From: JBDTMC01 sp039934475
GTDB lineage: Bacteria; Acidobacteriota; Terriglobia; Bryobacterales; Bryobacteraceae
Direction of reading: 5' to 3'
NCBI GenBank assembly: GCA_039934475.1
Contig: JBDTMC010000023.1
Location: 1 to 31,871 of the forward strand
DNA: 31,871 nt
The translations under genes were made by a program, and so were the position numbers. Numbering within the stretch: the stretch's first letter is position 1; each line of letters opens with the position of its first letter. Positions 1 to 7,266 of the stretch are shown here, one piece after another. The notes below the pieces were generated by a model. It was given only the letters and a program-made list of their open reading frames with translations, searched no databases and was not told the DNA's origin.

Positions 1-37
1 GGTATACGTCTCGAACCTACGTATCGTGGAGTAAGCA

Positions 38-187
38 ATGAAACGGCGAACTGGCTGGGAAATGGGTGCTGCCAGTCTGTTCTTGATCTCACTCTTTGGC
101 TCTGGTATATGGTTGCCGCAGATTATGGATACGGTGCGGTGGCTGGTACTTACACATTTCACCGGGGCGGAGAAACGTCAACTTTGA
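38..187 (+). CDS. possible small single-pass membrane protein, 49 aa
   Basis: This short reading frame starts at an ATG preceded by GGAG (28-31) with a 6-base spacer, which is a good ribosome-binding site. It encodes a basic N-terminus (MKRRTGW) followed by a hydrophobic stretch at about residues 10-30 that could span the membrane once, then a short polar tail ending in a charged AEKRQL segment. I do not recognise a family. It lies tail to tail with rdgB, 165 bases away. Support is the ribosome-binding site plus the membrane-protein architecture; a chance ORF remains possible because nothing upstream is visible and the length is only 49 residues. Confidence 0.4.
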   Translation: MKRRTGWEMGAASLFLISLFGSGIWLPQIMDTVRWLVLTHFTGAEKRQL

Positions 188-320
188 TTCTGCGGGGGAA
201 CCGTAGGTTCAATCAAGAGTTGGATCGCGCGGGGAAAGTGGTGCGAGCTGAGGGAACATGTAGGCGCGTCGGTTATTTCTTGGCCAGGGGTTGCAGAGCC
301 CGACAGAACCACTCGTCACA

Positions 321-343
321 CTCGCAAACTCCCAGTTGGCGAG
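321..343 (-). terminator. hairpin just after rdgB, possible terminator
   Basis: The bases 321-330 and 334-343 form a ten-position stem with a single mismatch and a CCC loop, starting 10 bases beyond the rdgB stop codon on the minus strand. No T-run follows it in the direction of transcription, so it is not a canonical intrinsic terminator. It could mark the 3' end of the pgi-like/rph/rdgB transcript or protect it from exonucleases. Confidence 0.35.
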
Positions 344-352
344 GGGGCTCTC

Positions 353-931
353 CTAGCTGACTAGCAACGATTGGAACATTGCGTGTAGTGCTTGGCTGCG
401 GTGGCTGACCGTCATTTTTTGGTCGAGCGGCGCTTCTCCGAAAGTGCAGCCGAAGGGGGGGTAGTAGAAGAGCGGGTCGTAGCCGAAGCCGTTTGGGCCG
501 GTCGGGGTGAGGGCGATTTGTCCTTCTACCGCTCCGCGAAACGTGCCGACCAGTTTGCCGTTGTGCGCCAGGGCGACTACGCAGACGAATCGGGCGGTTC
601 TGTCGGGGGCGGCGCTGAGTTTCTCTAGTAGCAGGGCGTTGTTGGTGGCGTCGGTGGCTGCCGCGCCGGCGAAACGGGCGGACCAGACACCGGGGGCTCC
701 GTTCAGGGCGTCGACTTCGAGGCCGGAGTCGTCAACGAAGACGTAGCCGGGGTGGTGGGCTCCGTAATGAAGGGCCTTGAGAATGGCGTTCTCTTCAAAC
801 GTCGCTCCGGTCTCGTCGGGTGGCTCGATTTCGTGGAGGGCGGGCAGAACTTCGACTTTAATGGCGGGGGGCGCCGACTGGCGGAATTCGCGCAGTTTTC
901 CGGCGTTGGTTGTCGCGCAGTAGACGGTCAC
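353..931 (-). CDS. rdgB: XTP/dITP diphosphatase (RdgB/HAM1 family)
   Basis: This 192-residue protein hydrolyses non-canonical purine nucleoside triphosphates (dITP, XTP, ITP) to monophosphate and pyrophosphate and so keeps deaminated purines out of DNA and RNA; it acts in the cytoplasm. Seen in the sequence are the N-terminal substrate loop TTNAGK (residues 7-12), the acidic metal and catalytic segment FVDDSGLEVDAL (D67, D68), the GAPGVWSARFAG segment, the GPNGFGYDPLF base-recognition segment and the C-terminal SHR motif. Length is typical for the family. The start is a GTG (929-931) sharing four bases with the rph stop (GTGA), so translation is probably coupled to rph. The rph-rdgB pairing is common in bacteria and supports the assignment. 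Confidence 0.95.
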   Translation of the reverse strand: MTVYCATTNAGKLREFRQSAPPAIKVEVLPALHEIEPPDETGATFEENAILKALHYGAHHPGYVFVDDSGLEVDALNGAPGVWSARFAGAAATDATNNALLLEKLSAAPDRTARFVCVVALAHNGKLVGTFRGAVEGQIALTPTGPNGFGYDPLFYYPPFGCTFGEAPLDQKMTVSHRSQALHAMFQSLLVS

Positions 932-1647
932 GGTTTGGCGATGGCCTGCTTCTGCAGTTCGAGCAGGTCGGTAATGCCCTTGCGACCAAGAGCGAGGAGT
1001 TCCGCCAGGCGGGCGTCGTCGAAAGGTGTCTGTTCGGCCGTCGCTTGCAGCTCGACGAATTGGCCGGAACCCGTCATGACGAGGTTCATGTCCACGTCGG
1101 CCTTGGAGTCTTCTTCGTAGTTGAGATCAAGCAGAGCCTGGCCCTTGACGATGCCGACGCTGGTGGCCGCGACGGCGTCGCGGATGGGGTTTTTCTTAAG
1201 GGCCCCGAACTTGATCAACTGCTGGATGGCAATCGCCATGGCGACGTAGGCGCCGGTGACGGAGGCCGTGCGCGTGCCGCCATCGGCCTGCAGAACGTCA
1301 CAGTCGACGATGATAGTGCGCTCGCCGAGAAGCGAGGCATCAATCGAGGACCGTAAGGACCGGCCGATGAGCCTTTGGATCTCCTGCGTGCGGCCAGAGG
1401 GTTTCCCTTTGTTGACCTCGCGCTGGGTGCGCGTGGCCGTAGCGCGCGGGAGCATCGCGTATTCCGCCGTTACCCAGCCCTTGCCTGAACTGCGGAGAAA
1501 GGAGGGGATGGATTCCTCCACCGTAGCGGCACAGAGGACTCGCGTGTTGCCGACTTCAATGAGGACGGAGCCCTCAGCGGTGGTGAGGTAGCCGGTGGTG
1601 AGACGCACCGGACGTAGTTGGTCCGGCGCCCGTGAATCAATTCGCAT
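928..1647 (-). CDS. rph: ribonuclease PH
   Basis: RNase PH is a phosphorolytic 3'-5' exoribonuclease that trims tRNA precursors, working as a hexameric ring in the cytoplasm. The protein is 239 residues from the ATG at 1647, the usual family length; the frame stays open 25 codons further upstream, but the family N-terminus (RAPDQLRPV) begins just after this ATG. Phosphate-binding and catalytic features are visible: SGRTQEIQRLIGRSLRS with Arg86, the DGGTRTAS loop with Gly124 and Arg126, and the YEEDSKADVDMN segment with acidic residues at 180 and 186. It begins 2 bases after the stop of the small membrane-protein gene and overlaps rdgB by 4 bases. No clear ribosome-binding site precedes it, which fits translational coupling. 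Confidence 0.96.
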   Translation of the reverse strand: MRIDSRAPDQLRPVRLTTGYLTTAEGSVLIEVGNTRVLCAATVEESIPSFLRSSGKGWVTAEYAMLPRATATRTQREVNKGKPSGRTQEIQRLIGRSLRSSIDASLLGERTIIVDCDVLQADGGTRTASVTGAYVAMAIAIQQLIKFGALKKNPIRDAVAATSVGIVKGQALLDLNYEEDSKADVDMNLVMTGSGQFVELQATAEQTPFDDARLAELLALGRKGITDLLELQKQAIAKP

Positions 1648-1649
1648 GT

Positions 1650-1784
1650 TTAAACCGATTTGAGTACAGCGTAAAAAAGCAGACCGAGGAACGCGAATCC
1701 CAGCACTAAGAGTAAAATGCAAGAGATGGCGCCCGGATTCGGCCCGACCGTCTTTTTCGGCCGTGCCGCCTTGAGCTTTGCCAT
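1650..1784 (-). CDS. small single-pass membrane protein, 44 aa, between pgi-like gene and rph
   Basis: The frame opens with ATG at 1784, six bases after the stop of the isomerase-like gene, and ends with TAA at 1650-1652, two bases before the rph start. It encodes a basic, proline-containing N-terminus (MAKLKAARPKKTVGPNPG) followed by a continuous hydrophobic segment at about residues 19-42, ending LKSV. The pattern is a positively charged cytoplasmic head with one membrane anchor and essentially no periplasmic part. I recognise no family. The tight fit between two genes on the same strand argues that it is a real, co-translated gene. It has no strong ribosome-binding site of its own, so it probably depends on ribosomes finishing the upstream gene. 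Confidence 0.6.
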   Translation of the reverse strand: MAKLKAARPKKTVGPNPGAISCILLLVLGFAFLGLLFYAVLKSV

Positions 1785-1790
1785 AAAAAC

Positions 1791-3677
1791 TTACTTAGAT
1801 CGTACCAGACGGTTCGCCTTCAAAACCTTCGCGGCCTCCCGGAAGAAGCTGTCGAGGGCGACGAGGGTGCCCGCTTCGAGATCCTTGAGGACGATGGCGA
1901 CGACGGCGCGGCCCCGTTCCTGGAGCGCCATTTGAGTGGCGAGGAATTGGGCGCGGTGATAGTCGGGCGTGTAGTCGGCGGCGGGCAGTTTTTCACCCTT
2001 TTCCGCGAGCAGGACGGTGGAGAAGCAGCGCCCGTGACCGATGATCATTTCGTGATAGGAATGGTTCATGGCAGGCCCCTCATAGACGTCTACGGGCATC
2101 TTCAAAGGCGCGCGGAATACCGACTCCGCGGCGTGGTCGAGGACCTTGCGCACGGCGCGGCCGGTGGCAGAATAGCGCATGTCGCCGAAGAACGTCAGTT
2201 CGCCGTACTCGATCTCTCGCGCCTCGGCCATGGACTTCAACAGCAACGCATAGGCCTCTGGCGCGGTAATGCCATCCCAGGCCAGGTCTTTCACTCGATC
2301 GAGGTAGAGCGTCACGCCCCCGCGCCACTTCAACTGTCGTGGCGAGTTTTTCAGGCGCTGCCATTCGGCGGTCTTTTCGATGCCCCCGGCTTCCGTGGCT
2401 TCGGCGTGAAGTCGGTTGGTGATGGCCTTGTAGAGTTCCACGCTGGGCTGGGTGACAAAGTTCATGTCGCGCAAGTAGGCGAGCCCGAAGACCGCGTAGT
2501 GAATGAACTGGAGATAGCGTGAGAGCGGCGCATCTTTAGTGAGCGTGAGGGCTGCGGTGGGGTAACCGGCGCGGCGGGCCTTCTGCGAGTCCTCATTTGC
2601 CGCGCCTTTTTCCTGAATGGCGAGGAAAGCGCGGTCCTGTAGCGGATCCTTCGGCGGGCGGTAGTTGGCTAGTTTCAGTTTCTCGCCAATCACGATTTTG
2701 ATGCCGGACGATTCGCTTTTGCCGAGGCTCTCTTCGAAGTTCTGCTTCGTCCAAAGGGCAACGCCTTCGAGGTGTTTGGGGAGCAACAGAGTCACTTTAT
2801 CGCGGCCGACCTCGCTTTGGGCTTGAAGAAACGAAGCCAAACGCCACGCGTCGTTGATCTCATCCGGGGTGAGCACGGCGCCTGCCATCCAGGCAGACAA
2901 ATCGTTGCCGGCGAGACCCAGCGGATAGAGCGTTCCGCGCGTCATGGGAGCGCTGTGGCGGCCCGCTGTGCCGTTGGCGTTGTCAGGTTGTAGCTCCACC
3001 TTGCGGTAGCCTTTGGCGCCCGCAAACTGGTCGAGCAAGCTGCCGGGGAGGGTCAAATAGATGAAGTTAGCCTTGCTGTCTACCTTGTTTTTCTCGTACA
3101 GCAGGGCGAGCTTCCCGAGGTTCACAACCGGCTCGTAACTGGTCATGCCCATAGCCATGCCAACAACAAGAGTCGAGCGGAGGGCGCCGGCCAGCGGCGC
3201 TTTGGCGCGCTTGGCGATGTCTTCGAGAATGGCCTTCAGCTTGGCCGGGTCAGTAGAATCGAGCACGTACAACCGCATGCCTTTCGACAGCAGGCCGACG
3301 GCGTTATACATCGACTTATCTTCGGCCGAACCGCCCATGCCGGCCCAGATTACGAACTTGAGCGAGGTTTTGTGGGCAGTCTTGATGGCGGCCTTAATTT
3401 CGCTCAATTCGCCGGCGATGGTTGCCGCCCAATCCGGATTCTCCTGAGACTGCCAGACGAGGTTAAATACGCCATAGCTGTTTTTGGTGACCCGTCCCTC
3501 GGGGCTAGACTCCATGCCGAGACCGATGAGGCGGTTTTTTGAAAGGTCGAGAGAATCGAGGCCCTTGCGGCGGGCGCGGGCGTCGAGCAGTTTGAGGCGC
3601 TCCAGAACGTTGTCGTTTTCGAACTTACCGAGGAAGGAGAGAGAGGTAGGCTTATCGTGGAACAGAGAGAGCTGCAC
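1791..3677 (-). CDS. divergent glucose-6-phosphate isomerase-like SIS protein
   Basis: The 628-residue protein resembles the phosphoglucose isomerase half of the transaldolase/isomerase fusion family, without a transaldolase domain. Seen: a first sugar-isomerase (SIS) subdomain with the nucleotide-like loop GMGGS (113-117); AGRHS with Arg240, corresponding to the usual GGR(F/Y)S; EESLGK (315-320), corresponding to the ESTGK segment carrying the catalytic Glu; NFVTQPSVELYK (about 406-417), corresponding to NPFDQPNVE; and a C-terminal NHSYHEM segment near the position of the LHSTGQ motif. The loop that normally reads SKSGxTxE is GMAMGMTSYE (173-182), lacking the Ser and Lys that bind sugar phosphate. 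The start is GTG, forced by an in-frame stop directly upstream. It heads the unit with rph and rdgB. It may be a true isomerase with altered specificity or a related SIS protein. Confidence 0.7.
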   Translation of the reverse strand: MQLSLFHDKPTSLSFLGKFENDNVLERLKLLDARARRKGLDSLDLSKNRLIGLGMESSPEGRVTKNSYGVFNLVWQSQENPDWAATIAGELSEIKAAIKTAHKTSLKFVIWAGMGGSAEDKSMYNAVGLLSKGMRLYVLDSTDPAKLKAILEDIAKRAKAPLAGALRSTLVVGMAMGMTSYEPVVNLGKLALLYEKNKVDSKANFIYLTLPGSLLDQFAGAKGYRKVELQPDNANGTAGRHSAPMTRGTLYPLGLAGNDLSAWMAGAVLTPDEINDAWRLASFLQAQSEVGRDKVTLLLPKHLEGVALWTKQNFEESLGKSESSGIKIVIGEKLKLANYRPPKDPLQDRAFLAIQEKGAANEDSQKARRAGYPTAALTLTKDAPLSRYLQFIHYAVFGLAYLRDMNFVTQPSVELYKAITNRLHAEATEAGGIEKTAEWQRLKNSPRQLKWRGGVTLYLDRVKDLAWDGITAPEAYALLLKSMAEAREIEYGELTFFGDMRYSATGRAVRKVLDHAAESVFRAPLKMPVDVYEGPAMNHSYHEMIIGHGRCFSTVLLAEKGEKLPAADYTPDYHRAQFLATQMALQERGRAVVAIVLKDLEAGTLVALDSFFREAAKVLKANRLVRSK

Positions 3678-3719
3678 TCACTCGTTTTATCATAGAAAGC
3701 ATTCCAGCCAGCCGAACGA

Positions 3720-3731
3720 TACAATCCAGTT
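3720..3731 (+). promoter_or_regulatory. candidate -10 box placing transcription start at the ATG of the transglutaminase gene
   Basis: TACAAT (3720-3725) matches the bacterial -10 consensus at five of six positions and is followed by six bases and then the ATG at 3732. Transcription would therefore begin at or next to the start codon, giving a leaderless mRNA. No purine-rich ribosome-binding site is present in these bases, which fits. No good -35 box is visible. This lies in the 54-base divergent spacer shared with the isomerase-like gene. Confidence 0.35.
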
Positions 3732-5852
3732 ATGGGATCCGGCGAGCGTTTTTTCCAGATCTCGCTGCTCGGGCTGCTGACTTGCGGCTACCTCGCGGTG
3801 GTCGGCAGCGGCGTGCTGGACGCGCCGACGGTGCTGCTGGTGGCCCTTGGCCTGATCGTTCGCACGCTGACAGTAGCCGGCCTCATCAACCCGCGAATCA
3901 CGGACCGCCAGGTGACGGCGGCGACCGTTGTTTACATTCTGTTTTATCCCGCTGACTACTTCTTTCTGACGCGGGAGTTGATTGGGGCCACGGTACATCT
4001 GGTGTTCTTCGTGGCCGTAGTGAAGCTGCTGACGGCGCACACCGAACGGGACTATTTCTATTTGAAAGTGATCGCGTTTCTGGAACTGCTGGCCGCCGCT
4101 CTGCTATCGGCCAACCTCACCTTCTTCGTGTTTCTGGCGGGATTTCTGCTGTTCGGCGTAGCGGCGTTTGCGAGCGGGGAGATCCGCCGCGGCGCGCACA
4201 AGCCGGGGGTGGTGGTACGCGGGCAACCGGCGTTGTCGGGGAGACTGAGTGCGCTGACGGCGTTCACGGCACTCGGCATCCTTGTCCTTACCGGGTGTTT
4301 GTTCTTCGTGCTTCCACGCACGGCGAGAGCGGCGTTCCGGCGGCTGGCTCCATCGCAGCAGCACCTCACCGGGTTTTCCAATCAAGTGACGTTAGGCCAG
4401 CTGGGAGAACTGAAGCAAGAGAGCACAACGGTGATGCACGTGCGGTTCCTCTTCAAAGAGTCGAGCCACGAGTATCGCCTGAAATGGCGCGGCGCGACGC
4501 TGGCGACCTTCGATGGCCGCCGCTGGTCAGTAAGCCCGGGAAAGGACCAACTGGTGCCGCTGGAAGGCCGCCAGCTGAACTTCCCGCAGGACTTCGACCA
4601 TGGGAAATTCGCTAAGTACGTAAGCTACGAAGTGCAACTGAATCCGGTGGGAACCGACTATCTGTTCCTGACGGGCACGCCGACGACGCTGCAATTGCCG
4701 ACAGCCGCAGTGCTGCGGACCTCAGCGGGAAGCGTGCGGCTGGGTTACAACGCGAACGATCCTTTCCGCTACTCGGCCTGGAGCTACCTGGGCGAGCCTG
4801 CGCCCGGCTTGCTACGGGAGTTGAATGTACGGCTGCCGGCGCCTCTGTCGGCGGAGACGCGCGCTCTCTATTTAGGCCTCCCCTCGCTGGACGCACGGAT
4901 TCCGAGGCTGGCGCAAGATATCATGTCGCGCGCGGTGGGCGAGTATAACCAGGCACTGACCCTGGAACGGTACTTGAAGACGAACTACGGCTACAGCATG
5001 CAGATGCTGACGGCTCCGGTGGATGACCCGCTGGCAAATTTTCTCTTTAAACGCCGGAAGGGTCACTGTGAGTACTTCGCCTCAGCGATGGCGGTGCTGC
5101 TGCGCACGCAGGGCATTCCGTCGCGAGTAGTAACGGGATTTCAGAGCGGGATCTACAACCCGATCAGCAAGTGGCATTTGATTCGCGCCTCAGACGCCCA
5201 TAGCTGGGTGGAAGCGTGGTTTCCGGATCAAGGATGGATTACGTTCGACCCGACACCACCCGATCCGAACGCGGGACGCTACGCGCTGCTGTCGCGCTTA
5301 ACGTTGTACATGGATGCGGCAGAGACGTTTTGGCAGGATTGGGTGTTGAACTACGACATCGACCGGCAGTTCACCCTGGTGTCCAACTTTGAGGAATCGC
5401 GCCGGCAGATGAACGGCAGCTGGCTGCGCAACTGGCAGGAGAGCACCGGGGTGTGGGCGGAGGGAGTGTGGCGAGAGATCAAGTATTCCGGTCCGGGAGT
5501 GGTGGCTTGGGTGGCGGGCTTGGTGGCGTTTTTCTTGATGGCTCCCTATGCCTGGAAGTGGCTTGGCACCCGCGTGCAATGGCGGCGCATGAAACAGGGG
5601 AAAGCGAACGCCGGCGATGCGACGCTGCTCTATCTGCGGATGCTGGAATTGCTGAAGCGGCGCGGGTTTGAGAAGCCGCCGTGGATTACGCCAGGCGAAT
5701 TCGTGCTGCAGTTGCCGCCGGAACTGCGGAGCCCTTTGGTGGCCGACTTGACGCGCGCCTATCAAGACGTGCGTTTCGGCGGCCACCAGGAGCAGGCCAC
5801 GCGGATGGTGAGCCTGATGGAAGAGTTAGAACGGGCGCTTATTCCTCGGTGA
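3732..5852 (+). CDS. TgpA-like membrane transglutaminase (DUF3488-transglutaminase core-DUF4129)
   Basis: The 706-residue protein has the TgpA layout: a block of hydrophobic helices in the first 190 residues (DUF3488-type region), a large extracytoplasmic part carrying a papain-like transglutaminase fold, another membrane helix near residues 590-615 and a cytoplasmic C-terminal DUF4129-like segment with TPGEF and RAYQDVRFGG. The catalytic triad is visible as Cys446 (GHCEYFASAMAVLLR), His490 (DAHSWVEAWFP) and Asp506 (ITFDPTPP). TgpA of Pseudomonas aeruginosa is an essential inner-membrane protein with periplasmic transglutaminase activity; the natural substrates are not settled. The family usually sits next to MoxR ATPase and DUF58 genes, but here it stands alone. 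Its 3' end overlaps the convergent cyclophilin gene by 14 bases. Confidence 0.88.
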   Translation: MGSGERFFQISLLGLLTCGYLAVVGSGVLDAPTVLLVALGLIVRTLTVAGLINPRITDRQVTAATVVYILFYPADYFFLTRELIGATVHLVFFVAVVKLLTAHTERDYFYLKVIAFLELLAAALLSANLTFFVFLAGFLLFGVAAFASGEIRRGAHKPGVVVRGQPALSGRLSALTAFTALGILVLTGCLFFVLPRTARAAFRRLAPSQQHLTGFSNQVTLGQLGELKQESTTVMHVRFLFKESSHEYRLKWRGATLATFDGRRWSVSPGKDQLVPLEGRQLNFPQDFDHGKFAKYVSYEVQLNPVGTDYLFLTGTPTTLQLPTAAVLRTSAGSVRLGYNANDPFRYSAWSYLGEPAPGLLRELNVRLPAPLSAETRALYLGLPSLDARIPRLAQDIMSRAVGEYNQALTLERYLKTNYGYSMQMLTAPVDDPLANFLFKRRKGHCEYFASAMAVLLRTQGIPSRVVTGFQSGIYNPISKWHLIRASDAHSWVEAWFPDQGWITFDPTPPDPNAGRYALLSRLTLYMDAAETFWQDWVLNYDIDRQFTLVSNFEESRRQMNGSWLRNWQESTGVWAEGVWREIKYSGPGVVAWVAGLVAFFLMAPYAWKWLGTRVQWRRMKQGKANAGDATLLYLRMLELLKRRGFEKPPWITPGEFVLQLPPELRSPLVADLTRAYQDVRFGGHQEQATRMVSLMEELERALIPR

Positions 5853-6321
5853 TGGTGACGGTCTTCAACTCATCGCCCTGTTGGGTGGCGTCGATGATGT
5901 CCTGCCCGCTAATTACCTTCCCGAAGATGGTGTGTTTGCCGTCAAGCCAGTCAGTAGCGATGTGTGTGATGAAGAACTGGCTGCCGTTGCTGTTAGGGCC
6001 GGCATTGGCCATGGAGAGCGAGCCGACCTGGTGGCGGTTCGGGTTGTTTTTGAATTCGTCTTCAAAGCGGTAGCCGGGGCCGCCGCGGCCGGTGGCTGTG
6101 GGATCGCCGCCCTGGATCATGAAGTCTTTGATCACGCGGTGGAAGGTGGTGCCGTCATAAAAACCTTCGCGAGCGAGGAAGACGAAGTTGTTTACCGTTT
6201 TGGGCGCGTCTTTGGTGAAGAGTTCGCAGACTATGGTGCCGCGGGACGTCTCCAGCGTCGCCGTATACTTTTTGTTCGCATCAATCGCCATCGTGGGCGG
6301 GGTAGTGTACTGTTTCGCCAT
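5839..6321 (-). CDS. cytoplasmic cyclophilin-type peptidyl-prolyl cis-trans isomerase
   Basis: The protein accelerates cis-trans isomerisation of peptidyl-proline bonds. The chosen ATG at 6321 gives 160 residues beginning MAKQYTTPP; the frame is open 33 codons further upstream, but that stretch is proline-rich, not conserved in the family, and would lengthen the N-terminus without adding a signal peptide. Cyclophilin hallmarks follow in order: FHRVIKDFMIQGGD (catalytic Arg, Phe, Met, Gln), GRGGPGYRFEDEF, LSMANAGPNSNGSQFFIT and WLDGKHTIFGKV. No export signal is seen, so it is predicted cytoplasmic, like PpiB. It is separated by 247 bases from the RraA-like gene and probably has its own promoter. 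Confidence 0.93.
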   Translation of the reverse strand: MAKQYTTPPTMAIDANKKYTATLETSRGTIVCELFTKDAPKTVNNFVFLAREGFYDGTTFHRVIKDFMIQGGDPTATGRGGPGYRFEDEFKNNPNRHQVGSLSMANAGPNSNGSQFFITHIATDWLDGKHTIFGKVISGQDIIDATQQGDELKTVTITEE

Positions 6322-6568
6322 GCTACTACCAGTGTAACGGTTCGTCAGTAGGCCAGGCGGCGGAGAATCTTTCGGAGGCGGTAGGCGCTGAGGCTTTGAT
6401 TCAGGGGGGATGTTAACCAAGTGCGGGCGATGGAGAGTATCCGGAGCATGCGTTTGGTAGTGAGCACGCTTGGGGCCGTGGTTGGTTGAAGTAGAACGCC
6501 GTTTCGCCGGGAAAAAAGTGGGACCAGATCAACGCCGATGGGTGACGGATTGTTGGCGGACGGCGAGT
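6322..6568. other. intergenic stretch with no recognised gene
   Basis: This 247-base gap between two minus-strand genes contains frames in several directions, but none has family resemblance together with a ribosome-binding site. The upstream extension of the cyclophilin frame covers part of it. It presumably holds the 3' end of the RraA-like transcript and the cyclophilin promoter; I could not identify either convincingly. Confidence 0.4.
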
Positions 6569-7252
6569 TTACATCACCCCGGAGCGCGCAAAGGCTTCGA
6601 CGGTGGGCATACCGGCGGCTATCTCAAGTTTGAGACGACTTTCGGTGGAGGCTTTCTCGATGGCTTTGGTGAGTGCCTCGGTTTCTACCTCACGCGGGAT
6701 TACAAGGACTCCGTCGATGTCACCGAACACGATGTCTCCGGGGCGAACGCGGATTCCTTCGATGTCGACGGCGAGGCGGAAATCGACGACTTTGCCGCGC
6801 ACCTTTTGATCCTGCGCGTATCGTCCGCGCGAAAACGTGGGGAAGTTGAGTGCGAGAATGCCGGGGGTGTCTCGGGAGTAGCCGTTGACGACGGCTCCGG
6901 CGGCTTTCAGATGAATGGCGCGGGTGCACATTAGCTCGCCCCACATGGCGTATTGGAGAGAGCCTCCGGCGGCCACATAGACCTCATTAGGCTGGAGGTC
7001 GTCGAGGGCTTCGAGCATTAAGCCGAAGGGCTTGGAAGCCGTGGCAGCGGCTCCGGCGGCTTGTTCGACGTAGTCGGCCTCAAGGACGGGCATGGCGCGT
7101 CCCGCCACTACCATATCCGTTCGCAATGGCTGGATTCCCTGAGGGAGGAACTGCCGCGTGAAGCCGAGGGTGTCGAGGATATCCCCTACCACCGCAGTGA
7201 AGAGTTTGGTCCGAAGAATAGTAAAAAGCTCGTCGTCGTTCTGCCAGCGCAT
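6569..7252 (-). CDS. RraA-like protein (HMG/CHA aldolase or demethylmenaquinone methyltransferase-like fold)
   Basis: The 227-residue protein belongs to the RraA-like family, which includes class II 4-hydroxy-4-methyl-2-oxoglutarate/4-carboxy-4-hydroxy-2-oxoadipate aldolases and the E. coli RNase E regulator RraA. Family landmarks are the WGELMCTRA segment, which has the GEL sequence near the substrate site, the GAVVNGYSRDT segment with the Arg-Asp pair, and VRPGDIVFGDIDGVLVIP. Since the GEL and RD elements typical of active aldolases are retained, an aldolase or decarboxylase role is more likely than pure RNase E regulation, but the substrate is unknown. It begins 14 bases after the cytochrome-propeller gene and is likely co-transcribed with it. 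The ribosome-binding site is weak. Confidence 0.85.
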   Translation of the reverse strand: MRWQNDDELFTILRTKLFTAVVGDILDTLGFTRQFLPQGIQPLRTDMVVAGRAMPVLEADYVEQAAGAAATASKPFGLMLEALDDLQPNEVYVAAGGSLQYAMWGELMCTRAIHLKAAGAVVNGYSRDTPGILALNFPTFSRGRYAQDQKVRGKVVDFRLAVDIEGIRVRPGDIVFGDIDGVLVIPREVETEALTKAIEKASTESRLKLEIAAGMPTVEAFARSGVM

Positions 7253-7266
7253 CTGCCGATAGTATT

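Noticed and set aside
109..360. Plus-strand ORF of 83 codons covering the region before rdgB
   Set aside because: It overlaps the better supported 38-187 ORF in another frame, has no ribosome-binding site and shows no domain-like pattern.
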